Assembly (NCBI GenBank): GCA_010645155.1
Contig: CM021315.1
Span: forward strand, 3,256,168-3,320,167
Origin: Tigriopus japonicus
Lineage: Eukaryota > Arthropoda > Copepoda > Harpacticoida > Harpacticidae
Length of the DNA: 64,000 nucleotides
Direction: 5' to 3'
Under the pieces are notes generated by a model, which made no database searches, was not told the origin of the DNA, and saw only the letters and a list, made by a program, of their open reading frames with translations. Both the position numbers and the translations under genes were made by a program. Of this stretch, positions 47,414-61,100 are shown piece after piece; positions within the stretch are counted from its first letter, which is position 1, and each line of letters begins with the position of its first letter.

Positions 47414-47505
47414 TTTTATAAACTAAATTAATCATTAACTCTCTCTACAGAGAATCCCATTCCTTGTAGCGGTATTGAAAAATCCGCCCCCCCCAAAAAA
47501 AACAA
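45421..47505 (+). mobile_element. Non-LTR retrotransposon (jockey/CR1-type LINE), longest copy, 5'-truncated
   Basis: The element lacks its endonuclease region. It keeps the linker, the whole reverse-transcriptase core and C-terminal domain, a short 3'UTR, and a tail of about eight C then A-rich sequence. Copies or fragments of the same family occur at 6560, 18191, 28446, 38018, 52520, 57552 and 63057. The 3' end carries GTAGCGGTATTGAAAAATCC + GC before the tail. Confidence 0.93.
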
Positions 47506-49456
47506 CAATCGTATTTCCGTTCAAAATGCATTCCCCGACTAAAAGAATCTAAAGTCTAGTATTTTTCTTTGTGTATTGGTATATGGTTTGAAAACTATTT
47601 CAAAAAAATGGTGCGAGTGAAAATAAATCACTAAGACGTTTAAATGTAAACTTAAAACTTGACCTTTAAAAATTAACTGCATGGAAGTGTTATAACGATA
47701 CTGTACAAAGTTTGAAATGCTTGATATAAATCACATACTTTCAAAAGACAATTTGGTTAAAGCCTCCATGAAGGTCGCTGACGTGACAGTATTTAGATAA
47801 TGCTGATGAACTACTTGAGTTTAGATATTTGAGAGCCATAGAGGGATAATATTGGATCCTCTAAATTTATTTTTAATCTCCTCAATATATTCGAGAAGAT
47901 TGGGGTGGGTTGTATTACAGGTAAACCTGCAACTTGAACCAAAAAATAGGTTAGTTATTTACAAACGCATCTGCTTAATGATGAAATGATTTTCATCATT
48001 TTGGCGAAATGGTTTTCTCTTGGAACTTCCTTTAGGATTTATTTGAGTATCCTTATTGAATATAAAATAAAAGGTAAACAAGTGTGAAAGAGTATCGCAA
48101 CCCTACTACTGTTATTTGTCACGCACTGGGTGTTCCAAAAGAAATGGAACAACTCATCTTTAATAGTTTTCTTTAAAACTTGTTTAAGCCCCTTATCGCT
48201 TTTTGAGAAGCCCATGCCCCCTCTCCCTCGTCAAATTAATAATTCACATTCAAATAACAAACCTCTGTTGAAATTCCCCCAGCATCGCAAGTTGCAAAAC
48301 ACTACATAGGCGGCTTTTAAACGCATCTTGTGCACAGAGACTATACTCGAGAATGGCTATTTATACTTAGGTATTAGTATAATAGTATATATTATAATAG
48401 TAATTAAAATAAAATTAAATTTAAAAAAAATAAAAAAAATAATAATAAATAATAAAAAAATTAATATAATATAATAGTATATAGTATAAACTTAGGTATA
48501 CTCGAGCCATTTGAATTAGTGCACGTAACATCCGAGCTAATAACAGCTGTTAACTTTATTTACTTTCAGCCTAGGAGACTTAGAGTAATTCTAGAGGATG
48601 ACATCACTACATATACATTGAAACGCTAGTATCTTATTTATTGGATTTTTCGTATCAACAAACCATTTGCATGTGAAACTCGCATTGGTTCGTTGAAAAT
48701 ACACGCAATAAGTGAACATTTAAGCTTTCCAGGTGGAATTTCTCGAGCAAGATTATGGACGAACCTTTTTGTCACAGCCCCATAATTTGCACACAGGTAA
48801 AAAGTTACGTCTTTAATGACAAAGTTGGTCAAAAACTTGCTCGTGTAATTCCGCCAATTAGGTCTACTAGTAACTTTCATCGTAGCTCCTGAAATGCCAT
48901 GGTTTAACTACACAAGAATACATAGATCTTGACCTTACTTTGAAGGGAGCTGGACAGGGTGTGGCTCACTTAATGGCCTTTGCCTTTTAACCAAGCGGTG
49001 TAATTAAAGTCTCACTTGAGGATGCACCAAAATGCATTTTTGGCCGGCTTGAGAGCTCTTGTTTAGCCTCTTTCCAAGCATTGTTCTGCATCAGTTTGAG
49101 TAAGGGAATTTTGTTATTTTTAGGGATCGTTTCGAGTATTTATTTGGTGTCGAAACTGATACCCAAAGTTCTCCTGAATTTGTAAATTACAAGACTGTTT
49201 CCCGCAAAACTGATCGTTACTATATTTGGGGAAAATATGTTTTGTCACTTATTAAAATGGTTATTGATAATGCGGTTGCACTAATAAAAACATTTTGGTT
49301 TTCCCCGTACCAATCTGATGTTTGATAAGAATCTTGAGGAATCAATGACAAATAGTTGAACATTCTAAATATCAAACACTTTGAAGATAATTTTTTGACT
49401 AGATAATGAAGTTCAAGTTCAATGACATATTAAAAAAATGGTTGATGTCTTCAACC
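47506..49456. other. No gene recognised
   Basis: Contains an AT-only stretch at about 48370-48500 (imperfect TATAATA palindrome bracketed by CTCGAG). The 80-codon minus-strand frame at 48638-48880 is not recognisable. Confidence 0.5.
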
Positions 49457-49650
49457 AAGAACATCTGAATTTCTCTGGACTGGGGTCTGACGAAAAGAAT
49501 AATTATTTCCAGTAGGAGAAAACTCCGTTCTTCTGCAAATGAGATCTTGCCTATGTTGACAAAAATACGTTTTTCAATTTTCAGCTCAATCAAACGTCGG
49601 AGTCAAACTTTATGCTCGCTCAAAGTTCAGTGCAAATCTTACTGATAAAT

Positions 49651-50449
49651 TATAGCGGCCGAAAATATTTAATTTTGAAGCCCAAATATTTAAATAATAT
49701 TTAAGGAAAAAACATCAAAATATTTAAAAAATATTTAAATCACAACCAAATATTTAAAAAATATTTAAATCACAACCAAATATTTAAAAAATATTTAAAT
49801 CACAACCAAATATTTAAAAAATATTTAAATCACAACCAAATATTTAAAAAATATTTAAATTTGTGAAAAGTTTTGGTCAATAAATTGGCATTTCTGAAAA
49901 TTTTGATTAAAAAATCCAAATATTTGATGAAAAATTGGAAATGGCTGAAATATAAATTAACAAATCTTTCGTACTAAACAATCATATGCAATTTAAATTG
50001 GTTATTCTTGACAGTCCCTATTTATACCCTACATTTAATTAATATTTTACTGTCTAAGGTTTGGTTGAATATTTAAACCAGAGTTTCCATATTTTTTGTT
50101 CTTGTTGGAGTTACGGTTTTCTGTTTTAGCTTAAAGTAATTTTCGAGGTCAAGCTGACCAAAATATTTATTTATCACGCATATTTTTGATTTGAGTTTGC
50201 CTATTCCTCTCAAAAAGAGTCGAAAAAAATTGGAAGATTTTGACAATGTAGTCTTTGGAAAGGTCAGATTTTTTGTCAAAATTTCAAAAGATTTACTGAA
50301 ATTATGGAGATTCTTGAAATATTGCAATGAAAAAAGAGAATTTTCCTGTAATTTTGGAAGAAAAAGCCCAAATATTTAAAAACTGCTCAAAAACGCAAAA
50401 TATTTAAACTAAATATTTTATATTTAATTAAATATTTTCGGCCGCTCTA
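49651..50449. mobile_element. hAT-like non-autonomous element rich in ATATTTAAA, nested in another MITE
   Basis: Ends TATAGCGGCCGAAAATATTT and (inverted) TAGAGCGGCCGAAAATATTT. Flanks CTGATAAA (one extra T before the end) and CTGATAAT suggest an 8-bp duplication. Comparison with 39190-39215 shows the uninterrupted site. Interior carries many AAATATTTAA motifs. Confidence 0.8.
49741..49860 (+). repeat. Exact 30-bp tandem repeat x 4
   Basis: Four identical units starting CACAACCAAATATTTAAAAA, plus a partial unit upstream. Lack of any base change suggests recent expansion or collapse/expansion in assembly. Confidence 0.97.
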
Positions 50450-50711
50450 CTGATAATGAATGAACTAGCCCTTTTTCTGGTAATTGCTTTACCACAAAAG
50501 GGCGAGTTCATTCATTCTATGCTCTCTTCAGTGCATAAGTTTGAGAAGGCGTAACTTTTCACTCCGGCATTCGATTGAGCTGAAAATTGAAATACGTCGT
50601 CTACTGAATACAAGCCAGGTCTTGTTTGCAGAAGAACGCAATTGAGTCAATCTTGCAGGAAATTAGAATTCTCATCGCCAGTCTCCCACTCCAGAAATTC
50701 AGTGCTTCTTG

Positions 50712-53700
50712 CTTCAACCCAAAAAATTGTACTTGTACTTAGGCATATTTTTTTAAATGATCCCCTTCATATATCCCCTTCATATCAAATGTGACCTGTC
50801 ATGAAAAGGAAATTTTCATGAGAAGCACTAAAACATGTTTGTGAGTAACTAAACCAATCTCACTCACTAATCGGACCAATCATCCGGGTGGTAACAACAT
50901 TGAATTGCACTCATACTTGAAATGTACTCTTGATCCTTCCGATCTTTTGGAACCAATTATTGTCACGTATTGTTGGGCTCTCTAGTATTCTGAATTGTGA
51001 ACCCATTCAACATGATAGTCGTTTAGATAATTCTTATGGAGAAAGACACGTGAATAAACAGAAATGATACCCTATGAAATATGTACTTTAACTGAATACA
51101 GTCAAATGATTCTCAGTAACTCATTTATTTCGTTTGCATCTGGAATCAATAATGTTTTGACATATTACAACCAATCGTACCATTCACAAAAGTCATTCAC
51201 TTGGGAACAAGAGTCACAATATCCTCTGTACTTTTGCTCCTTTCGATTTTCACACTGAAACGAAACAAATTTTCTTTCTCATTATTAAAACGATTTCCAA
51301 AAAGGATTTCTTAAAATAAGTTTTGCAAATTTATGCAATCAATATCTTCAATGGAAATGAGAGTTTACTCGGAACTTATGTATTAATAAAATCGTTAGAT
51401 TTATGCATCATTATAGCAATAATTCTGGTTAGTTAACAATTTTTGAAGATACTTTTCCTCATCAAGATTGATACTTTAATGATGGAAAAATTTGCTTAGG
51501 GTTGATTTTGGTAAAAGGTTCAATCTAACCAAGGTATCTTTTTTATCTTGTCAATGTAGTGGACTCCTTTTCATACGAAAAATTATTTCCAATGCCTAAT
51601 ATTTTGTAACGCTTCCAATCGACACCCACGCAATTCATGAGAAAAAATCAAAGGTCAAATTATTCGCAAAATACGCACTTAAAAAACCGCCCATGCCTCA
51701 ATTCACTCAAATGTCGTTGCTCTGGAAAGGTAATGGGTTGGATACCCTCAAACTATTTCAATTTGTTGGCTATAAGTGAAAAGTTTTGACCTTTTGTTAT
51801 CAGTCCGTTTAATTGGCAAATGCCATGTATTTTGTAATTTGTACCTTGTGGCCATCACTCACAAGATAATTTGTCTAAACACTCAATGAATATTTCACTA
51901 GAGTGGTTCGAAACCTCTACGGGATCGAATCCATCCTCGCATTTAATCAGAAACATCCTAATGTACTTTTGAACTCTCTAATGGTGTGGCGAAAAAGATA
52001 CTCGAGTTTTGACACTTTGATGGCTTGAGTTGAGATTGAGTTTCAAAAAGAAAACCACATCCATCGTGACCTTCAAAATTTGAGCTTGGTTAAGTTCTGT
52101 CAATGCAAGGTTTCAAAATTGGGTGTTTGTAGCAACTTTGAACATGGATGTCTATTTACCCTCTAGTCATGGAGTAGATCCCAATTGTACTTTCTAAGCC
52201 TTTTAAAGGCCAACAAATGTGATGACCAGATCCAAAGGATAAAAATATGCTCAATCTGAGCTGAACCATGGATGGTTATAAGTTGAGAATCTGAAGTTGA
52301 ATTTAGAGTTAGATTTCATTAGATTAGATTTGATTTAACCGTAATGGGGCCGTGTGAAGTGAAAACGTGACCAAAGAATATGAACAAAAACTCCTCTTTG
52401 TTCCTGTTTTTTTTTAAATAAGGTCTGTTGTTAATTTATATTAGCAAGGTTCAAAATTACGTGCTCAAATAAGAAAATAAATTGAAATTGGCAATTTGGC
52501 GCTAAAAGTTCGCCATATCTTGTCCAGATCTGCCATCTCATTGGTGGCCCAAATAGCTTATAAAAGTTAATTGTTTATATTATATTTCTTATTTATTTAT
52601 TTATAGCGAATTCCATTCCCTGTAGCGGTATTCAAAAATCCGCTACAAAAAAATGCAAGTGAGCAACGTGATAAGCAAAGCAAATAGACCAAACACTGAT
52701 GTCCTTGCAGTGATAAATAACCTTGATTTTCAGTCCAATAATGTCATTACTTATAAGGCACGGTCCCTAAAACATATCTATTTTGTCATGTTCTAGACTC
52801 TAGAGCAAATTTATGACAATAGGGATAGCTTTAAAGCTGAGACTTTGAAACAGCCACATCAACCAATATTGAAAATGCGTTCGAACTCTTGAAATGAAAG
52901 GTAATGGGATTCTTAAGGGTACTCAAAAAAGGTAAGATTGTCAAAGAGAGTTATTGAAAAAACCCAATGGTTTGACCTTCAAAATAATGAAGTACATTTC
53001 GTGGTAACACATTCATTCAATAACTAAAAAAACAGCTGAAAGTCTCGCGTGACCCTCTTTCTGCTTCTTTGATTAAACATGCAACTCATCGTCGATGAAG
53101 AAATGAAAGTAAACGTTTGATATATTTAGGAATAAGAAATCTTCGGAAACTTCTAAGACCAAAGCAAGTCTTTGAAGTACATTTTTTCTTTAAATTTTTG
53201 TTTAAACTTGCAATGACTTTTGGGGGAAAAATAAATTATATTCTTTTTTTTAAATTGGTCTCTATATTCTGATGGCCTTTTCAAACGTCTGCAAACTTAA
53301 TGAAATGATCAATTTTATACGAAAGTGGGAATCACTAGCAAAAATAAACTTTTGACGATGGAAAGCTATTCAGAGAAAATTGTATCATTCAGAGAAAATT
53401 GTATCATAGACGTCCAGCGATAGAGAAAGAAATGTCATTTAAGAAGTAATTATTGAGTGAATGGATAATGCACAAATTGACCAGAGCAGTTTTGTAAGAT
53501 GAAATGATTTTTTTTTGCCATAATTACACTTACTTTAGAGATAGAACTTACACTATTGAAATTGTCTTCAGAGAAAAAGACAGTACAATGCTTTTCCTAA
53601 GGAGTAATAATTCATTCAATGAAATCCCCTTATGATTTAAAGCGCCTTTGATGTTTAATACGGAAATCTTGATTTAACAAATTGTCCGTCACCCCAAAAA

Positions 53701-55035
53701 ATACATCGTTAAATCGGAGATCGTAAAGTTTTTGGGATGATAAATTCCATATAGGGTGTCCTAAAAAGAGAAATTGACAAGTACCGAATGCAAAAAGCTT
53801 AATAGAAAATCGCTCCATAATAACCGTTTGACAGACTGAATAATATCATTTCCAAAGAACCCTTAATCAAAGGCTCACCAGATAAGCCAATTCTACCTTT
53901 TTGGGGCCCAATTGTCAAGTAAATATTAAAAAACATTGTCATTCTTTTCAAATTTTCATTTTTTTCTTGGTATCTCATTCTTTGCAGTCTTACAATATCG
54001 TTTTTTTGATACAAAGGAGCATGCTTCTCCATCAAACTAATCAAACTATTTGGCAAATCATGTGACAAACTGTTTCATGAAGGTTTGATAAAGTGTTTTC
54101 ATTGTTCATACCCTCTATTCAGCCTTAAGTTATGACTTCTTCTCCCTGCCAGATGTCATTTTGATCACTTGAGAGGGTGACACCTTTGCCTCCATCGAAT
54201 AGATTTTACTTATTTGATTAGTCTTGAATGAAATAAAACAATGGTATTCATATCAATGTTACAAACTTTTTAGAGAAACTGAAACGAAATAGATTTTTTA
54301 TAAATGCTACTTTCTGAAAAGAAATCGTTTCTCTATTTTTTTTTTGAAAATTCTCTATCAAAGAACGCTCGCTCGAACGCACGCCCGCGGATTGGAAACA
54401 GGGTTCCTTTCAAAGAGACTTATTTTTGTTCTTTGACTAGAATGTCAGGTAGCTCCCTCTGAGAACTACATTTTGCTCACTCTCGACTGATACGAGTAGC
54501 TCCCCCTATACTCACCTCAGGACCTTGAACTATTTTAGAGGGATTAAAGTACTGATATGGCACTGTTAATTGTTGTATGGGGAGGTTAGTGACAAGAAAT
54601 TTTTCATTACATGTCATCACGTTTAACGTGAGAAATTTTTGCAAAATGTTTAGACATACTTGTCAGTCCACAATCATCCACAAATGTATGGCAAAGTATT
54701 TACGTTTTGTTTGATTGATGTGGTTTTGCAATACTTTGTGGACTTCAAAATACATCTCTTTTTCACACACGAAATCAGACGTTGTGGGAATTGCTTTTTA
54801 TTTGAATCACCCTGTTTGTGTAACTGGTTGAACCGGTGTGTCCTGAAGTTGACGTACGTCAGGAATCAAATGGTTTCTCAAATCTTAACATGAGCTTAAA
54901 AACGATTTCGAATCAGAATTTTTCCAATTTCAATTATAATCGATTCATCTCGGGGGAACTCGAATCAAACTTGGCACTCAATCAGATCGATTCCCGAGAA
55001 ATCGAATTTCACAAAAGCATAATGATCTTTTTTAG
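50712..55035. other. No gene recognised apart from a LINE tail
   Basis: AT-rich; short direct duplication of TCAGAGAAAATTGTATCAT at about 53370-53406. Any missing 5' exon of the class B receptor (signal peptide) would lie here or further upstream, but I could not identify one. Confidence 0.45.
52520..52653 (+). mobile_element. LINE 3'-end fragment
   Basis: TCCAGATCTGCCA..., TTGGTGGCCCAAAT...TATAAAAG and CCCTGTAGCGGTATTCAAAA + ATCCGC match the end of the long copy. Confidence 0.82.
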
Positions 55036-55176
55036 AGTTTGGTATGGCTCTGGGCGATTTTCCCAAGACTCTTGAGGCCGTCATCATGTCAACCACATTT
55101 TCTAGCATTTCAGAGAGAACCACGCTCTCTCCTCATGAAGAACCAACCAAATGCCCAACTGAAATCCAATATGACG
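55036..55176 (+). CDS. Class B GPCR exon with first domain cysteine
   Basis: Donor GTAAGC at 55177 after TATGACG. Encodes ...SERTTLSPHEEPTKCPTEIQYD in the frame opened by ATG 55044. The 5' limit is uncertain: TTTTTTAG just before 55036 could be an acceptor, or the exon may be the first. Membership rests on phase match and cysteine placement. Confidence 0.6.
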
Positions 55177-58100
55177 GTAAGCAAAGCAACACAAAAAGAA
55201 GACCTTCTGACAGCAGGTTGAATAATTTACCACCGACTCAAGACTGACCTTGAAGGTCAAAGAATGGCATCCTGTTGGAGCTGAGAAACTCGTGTAAGGA
55301 CCCTTGAGAGTCTTTGAGCCAGTTCCAAAACAGTGTTGCCAAGCATTTTGAAACCAGCGTTGCCATTTATTTTTAGAATAAGCAAAGAAAGTGCAACCAA
55401 TGCCAAGTTCTGCCACTCAGGTGACAACAAACATTTTTTGGGCTATTTTCGTTTTCTCGAGCAAGTTTGAATAATTATGTTCACTTTTCTGTTTAAGTCT
55501 TGTTGGCAATTTGAGCTATTATTTAATGGTGGACCAAAAGCACCACAACACTATTTACTTAAATACCTAAATGAGGTTCAACCGAAGCCGAAACCAAAAA
55601 AACAACACAGATGTAAAATATCGCAACCTCTTGCAAAGATCTCCTTACTTGGAAAAATTGTATCTGTGACTTTGAAGGTTGTTTCGAACTGTTATGTAAA
55701 ACGTGTAGTGTAATCTTACCATTCTTGCATAAAGAAATCCTTAGAAACAACATAGGGAACGAGTGACGTTCTATCATACGCTTTAGATTAGAGGTATCAA
55801 AAGGAAGTGCTTTTAATATCATTTATTGACCGTACATGCATTAACTTCCCTCTATGACGACTATTAACCACTTTGAGATGTAAATTGCCCATGGGTTAAA
55901 AGAGGGCATAATGCCTCTTCTTCAAATTGAAATATTTCACTTAAGAAGTTTTTCGGCCGAAGTATTTTTCTCTTAAACCCCAATTTTAGACGTACTGGTC
56001 TGCTTTCGGTAGGCTAAACTGGAAACGAAATTTTGAAAACGAAGACCTTTAATTGGTAGTGATTTTGGTCTATCACTATTTTTCCACAATGGCACTTTTG
56101 CAAAAAGAAACAATAGTAAAAACTACCATACGGCAACACTGTTCCATGAAAAAAATAGCGAAAATGTGCAAGGATCAAAGGGTCCTTGGGCTAAGTAATG
56201 GCTTTGGTCCATTACATAAGCACACCACCCAAAAATGCATTTAACCCGATGTTGTTCGAGTATGGCAAGAATTTCCTCACCTTTTTTCCTCGGAAGAACG
56301 AACTTTTTCGTAATAAAACCAGAGGAGCGAAGTTTGGGAATGAGAAATGAGCAGTGATCCAATCAAGTCCGCCAATGAACCATCCATAATGCATGTGTAT
56401 TCGTCATTCGTTTCAGATCCAAGCTTCTGTCCTTCTGTCTACGATGGATTTATTTGCTGGCCAGCCACTCCAGCTGGCCAAAACGTGGCCCTTCCGTGTC
56501 CGAAGGGGGTTCCCGGATTAGTGGAAAACAGTGAGATCTCATTATTGCTAATCAAACTTGCTAGTCCCACTAGAGATCAGATTATCTGACATGGGAGAAG
56601 GAAACGTGTGTATGATTTGGATTACTCAATCAAGTTGAAGGGTGTATCTTTCAGATACACTCAGTGGACTTAAAGGTGTAATCCGTCACTTAGTATTTTA
56701 GACATTTAAATTAGGTGACCTTTGTCTCGAGAGATGTTCTCAATAACTTTGGGGATTCAAGTGAGGGGAAAGAACCTTTTTCAATCGGTTCTCTTTTTTT
56801 TGTCTGCACTGGAGCAATGGGATTTCGTGATTTGAAAAAGAGAGAAGTTGTTCTTCTAACGTTCAATGACGTTAAAAAATTGGAGAGAATTCTTAAGAGG
56901 TAGAAGGATTTTAGTTCCTGCTACATGACTATATTTTCACATCTTTTTCGGACTGAAGTTCTGGAAGAATCAATTTCCACCACACTTGAATCAAGCATTT
57001 TCTTCAATAATCCAAATGGAACTTGAAAAAACAGGAAATACGAAAAAGGAAGAAGAAAGATCTGAGGCTAGTTTTTAAAGACGCAAAGATCGATCTTAAG
57101 ATCGTACTTTAGTACTGTAAGTTCGATCTTGAGATCGATCTTTGCGCTTAAAAAACTAGCCTCTGTTGTAAAACCCACTTGAAATAAGAATTCTAGTTTC
57201 ATTTGCTCTTTTTTGAATGTTATCAGTGCAGTTTATGACGAAGATCTGTACTGTCTTCGCTTGGGATTTATAGTATCATACAAAACGTTTGAGCTCGAAC
57301 TGCTTATTCTAAAATCTTATTGAAAACTGTAACAAAAACTTTAGAGGTTCTTACAGTAAATAAAAAAGAGGTACCTAAGCGGTAGGATAAACCTATTTGG
57401 GCCTTAAGCTCATTTTCCCTGCCAACTTGAAATTTAAGGGCTTAAAACTATATATTTTGAAGATAACTCATTATTTTTAACCATCGGTTTTTTATTGTTC
57501 GCGAATTTTTTAGTACCGGTAGTTCAGCCGTAGCTTTTCTTACTTTGACGTTATGCAGCTACAGAGAATGCGAGTCCCTGACATTTTTAATTACTAATTA
57601 TAATCACATTTTCACCTACGTAAGAAGTTCTGAGATGTAAGTTCACAAGTATTTAGTGCGCTTCACACATTTTTCACTTAAGAAGAAAGAAGTTCCAGCT
57701 GGGTTTAAAAAAAACAATGTGACTGAAATGCAATTTAAGGATTAGTTTTGGAAAGTAATTGTAATTAATTAAATTTTAAAAAGTGGTTGTACCTCCCTTT
57801 ACTTACGTTTGAGACCAGACTCTCCAGATTGTAATTAATTACAGCTTAAAATTTGAGGTGAACTTGAAAGTGTAAAGGATCTAGCAACATGTTTGAAATG
57901 CCGAAACCAAGGGTCGGCAACCTGTGAGAACCACCAACCGATGAGATATTTGGTGGGCCCAGCAAAGCTATGATGTTTAAATACTTTTAAACCAAAATAG
58001 CTTTTGACCATGATTTTTGTGTCAGGAGGTAGGGCTTTTCACAACTTAAGGTAGACAAAGGAGGTGGAAAAATAAAGTATTAAAACATTGTCATACTTGA

Positions 58101-61100
58101 TATATGTGTATAAAGTTCGTGTTATTTTCTGGAAAAGAAAAATATGCCTTGTGGTTCATAGCATAATAGTTTTGATATTCAAGCCCGTTCATAAACTTTT
58201 GGTTCTTGTAAATCACTCTTTCATATTAACCTTTCAGGCATTTTAAGTTGCCAGTTGGTGCATCGCCATTTAAAAATGGCAGATCTCTTTATTTTTCATC
58301 GTTTTGAAAAGGCAAAAGGGTGAAAGAGACCGAAGGATTGTAATTGACATGTAATTGTCATGTGATTGACATGTAATTGTAATTGAAGTCAATTACATTT
58401 TCGGATGATTTAATTGTAATTGTAATTAATTACATTTTTCGACAAAGTAATTGTAATTGTAATTAATTACATTTTTCAAGTAATTGACCCAACTCTGGGT
58501 AAACCATTAGATTGATTAGATTGATTTAAACCCTTTCAAAATGGAGAGACCCAAGAGAATAAAGCAGTCTGTTCAAAGCGGTTTTAGTTCCCATAAAGCT
58601 TCAAATCAAATTACTCTCTCAGTGTGTTTCATCTTTCTAGGTATTATCCGCATCAAGCTGGATCTTACCAAATAAGTGGTTTTTGCCCACATGTAGGATA
58701 ATTGGCTAAATTTTTGCAACATTCCATACATGTTCAATTTTCCTTTTACGTTAACGCTGGTTATCCAACGTTTCAATACAAAACAAATACGTAAATTATT
58801 CCCTCTTATAGACAGAGGGACCTTTTGGCAAAAAATCAGCTGAAAGGTATACTAGGAGTTAAAAAGCACCAAATATATAAAATCAAGCTTGAAACCGATT
58901 TGGTTTATTCTTCTTGAAAGAAATGGCAATATCCATGGGTGAAATGAATACCTATTTGTTGTTCCACACACTGTTTAATGAAGTTGACTTCAGAATTTCA
59001 ATAATTCTGCATTTCAGTTCCAAATAAAGGCTTTCATTCTTGGATAGGAGCCATTTTAGGCGTTTTCATGTTTCAGTCAATCTATTTTTGGATTCAAGTT
59101 TGTGCGTGAAAAACCATGTTGTTATTCCATTCATAATAAAACATGACGAAACCTTTATTTTCCATCAGCAAAAACATCTTCACAAAATGAATTCATTCAA
59201 AATTAAATATTTTCGTAGTAGAAGTTACACATCTAACTAAATGTTCCTGCAAAAGCTACGCTGATTTGAATTTGAAAGTGTTTTTTTTTCAATATACTGC
59301 AACTTCAAAAGAAATGTCATCTATTCACAAAGTCAATGCTCTTGTCGTGTTCTGATGTCTAAAGATCAATTGATAATGTCAGACGGCTTGTCAACAAAAG
59401 CAGTGTTGTCCTAGCCTTTCATAGGCCTTTCAAATTTTCAAAGGACATGTTAATCAAAGACGACTACATTTCCAAAAAATGCACATGTTTGTGAAGGTCA
59501 AGTTTTTTTAATGTCGGAAATATTTGAATCATCTTTGGGAAGCTGTTCTGTCCTTGACATTTAAACCAGCTACTGAGAGACTGATTTGTTTCAATTTGAA
59601 AAATAGCTAAAGTTTATTTTCAATCTTAACTCTAGCAATTTTTGTGTTAGAAATTTATACATGCTGAAAAAACCTAATTCTTTTGTGGGATTAGACTCTT
59701 AGGAGATCAACATTCCATGCAACATTGAATGTTGGTGTAAAACAATGACACGAATAACACATTTCATAAGATTACATTGGTCATAGATTTCAAAACAACT
59801 GGGTACCGGAAGAATTGAGAAATTGTAATTAATTACTATTGAGCCCACGTAATTAACAAATTTCAATTACAAATTACTATTACATTTTTACGTAAATAAG
59901 CAGTTCTGGGATTAGAAATTTCCCACATCTCCCCAGTCCTTCCAATATTTTATGGAGGGTGAATTGATTCAAAGGAAGCTCAAAGGTTTGTGATGTTTTT
60001 TGCACATTTTGCACTTAAAAGGAAAGGAACTCAAGCTTGGTTTGAAAAAATAATGTAATTAAATTGTAATTCAATGTATTAACTTGTAATATAATGTGTA
60101 TAATGTAAAAGTATAAATACTTTTGTAAAGTAATTGTAATCAATTACGTTTGAAAATGAAGTAACCGGTTTGTGATCAATAGGGACAGGAAGTTTAGACG
60201 AATAAAACTGTCAAAATAGACGAAAAAAGACGAATAAAAGTACCTGATTAGACGAATAAAGACGAATAAAATTGCCCGATTAGACGAAAAAAGACGAATA
60301 AAAGGCTACATTAGACGAAAAAAGACGAAAAAAACTAACTTACACGACAAAAAAAACTAATGAATTGCCGTTCACGAGGATAAAAAGAGGATTAAAACTG
60401 CTGCCCATGAAGTAGACCTAATGTGTGGCCCAATAGAGGACATTAAACCAAGCTTGAAAAATTCACCAATAGATGGGAAGGTTGGGCCAGTAAAGAGAAA
60501 AGACTAGAGACTCTAGAAAAGACTTGTGAGCTTAGTGCTTAGTACTTGGCCACTCTTTCACGCCGTCTATTGGCAAATTTTTCAAGCTTGGTTTAAAATC
60601 CTCTATTGAGGGGAACAGCTACCCCCTTGTGCAAAACGGCAAAATCTATGAAATTAACTAAGGGAAAAGTGCCAAATGATCAAGAAATGGTCAATGGTCA
60701 ACCGTCCTTATTTCAACATTTTCAATAGAGTAATATTAAGCAGCAGGTTTGCGGACACATTAGTTGTTTGCATAGTCAGATAGCCTTTCATTCCAATAGT
60801 GGTGACCTTTTCTTTCTGCGTCTGTCAGGAAACTCTACAAGTTAAAATACAAGTGTGGATCATATTTTGCTCGTGCAATAACGCAACTGAAAATCAAACT
60901 ATTACTTTGGCCCAAGTTTTAGAGTTGAACTTTTTAAAAAAGTGTCTATTTGCTTTAAAATTTGAGAAAAAAAAACAAAAAATCAATTTTTTGACTAATT
61001 AGACGAAAAAAGTTGAGTGTAATTGCCGGATTAGACGAAAAAAGACGAATAAAATCCAAATTAGACGAATAAATTTATCGCGACGAATAAGTGTAAAAAA

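Larger units (their letters stand above)
49457..50711. mobile_element. MITE copy 2 (AAGAAC family), split by a nested insertion; perfect TSD CTTCAACC
   Basis: The outer parts (49457-49650 and 50450-50711) align to 39001-39437. CTTCAACC is duplicated exactly at 49449-49456 and 50712-50719. The middle is the element 49651-50449. Confidence 0.85.

Noticed and set aside
48361..48505. AT-only stretch as a replication origin
   Set aside because: Simple TATAATA-type low-complexity sequence; nothing supports an origin function.
49741..49860. CRISPR-like array (30-bp exact repeats)
   Set aside because: The units are contiguous with no spacers, in a eukaryotic transposon; it is a simple tandem repeat.
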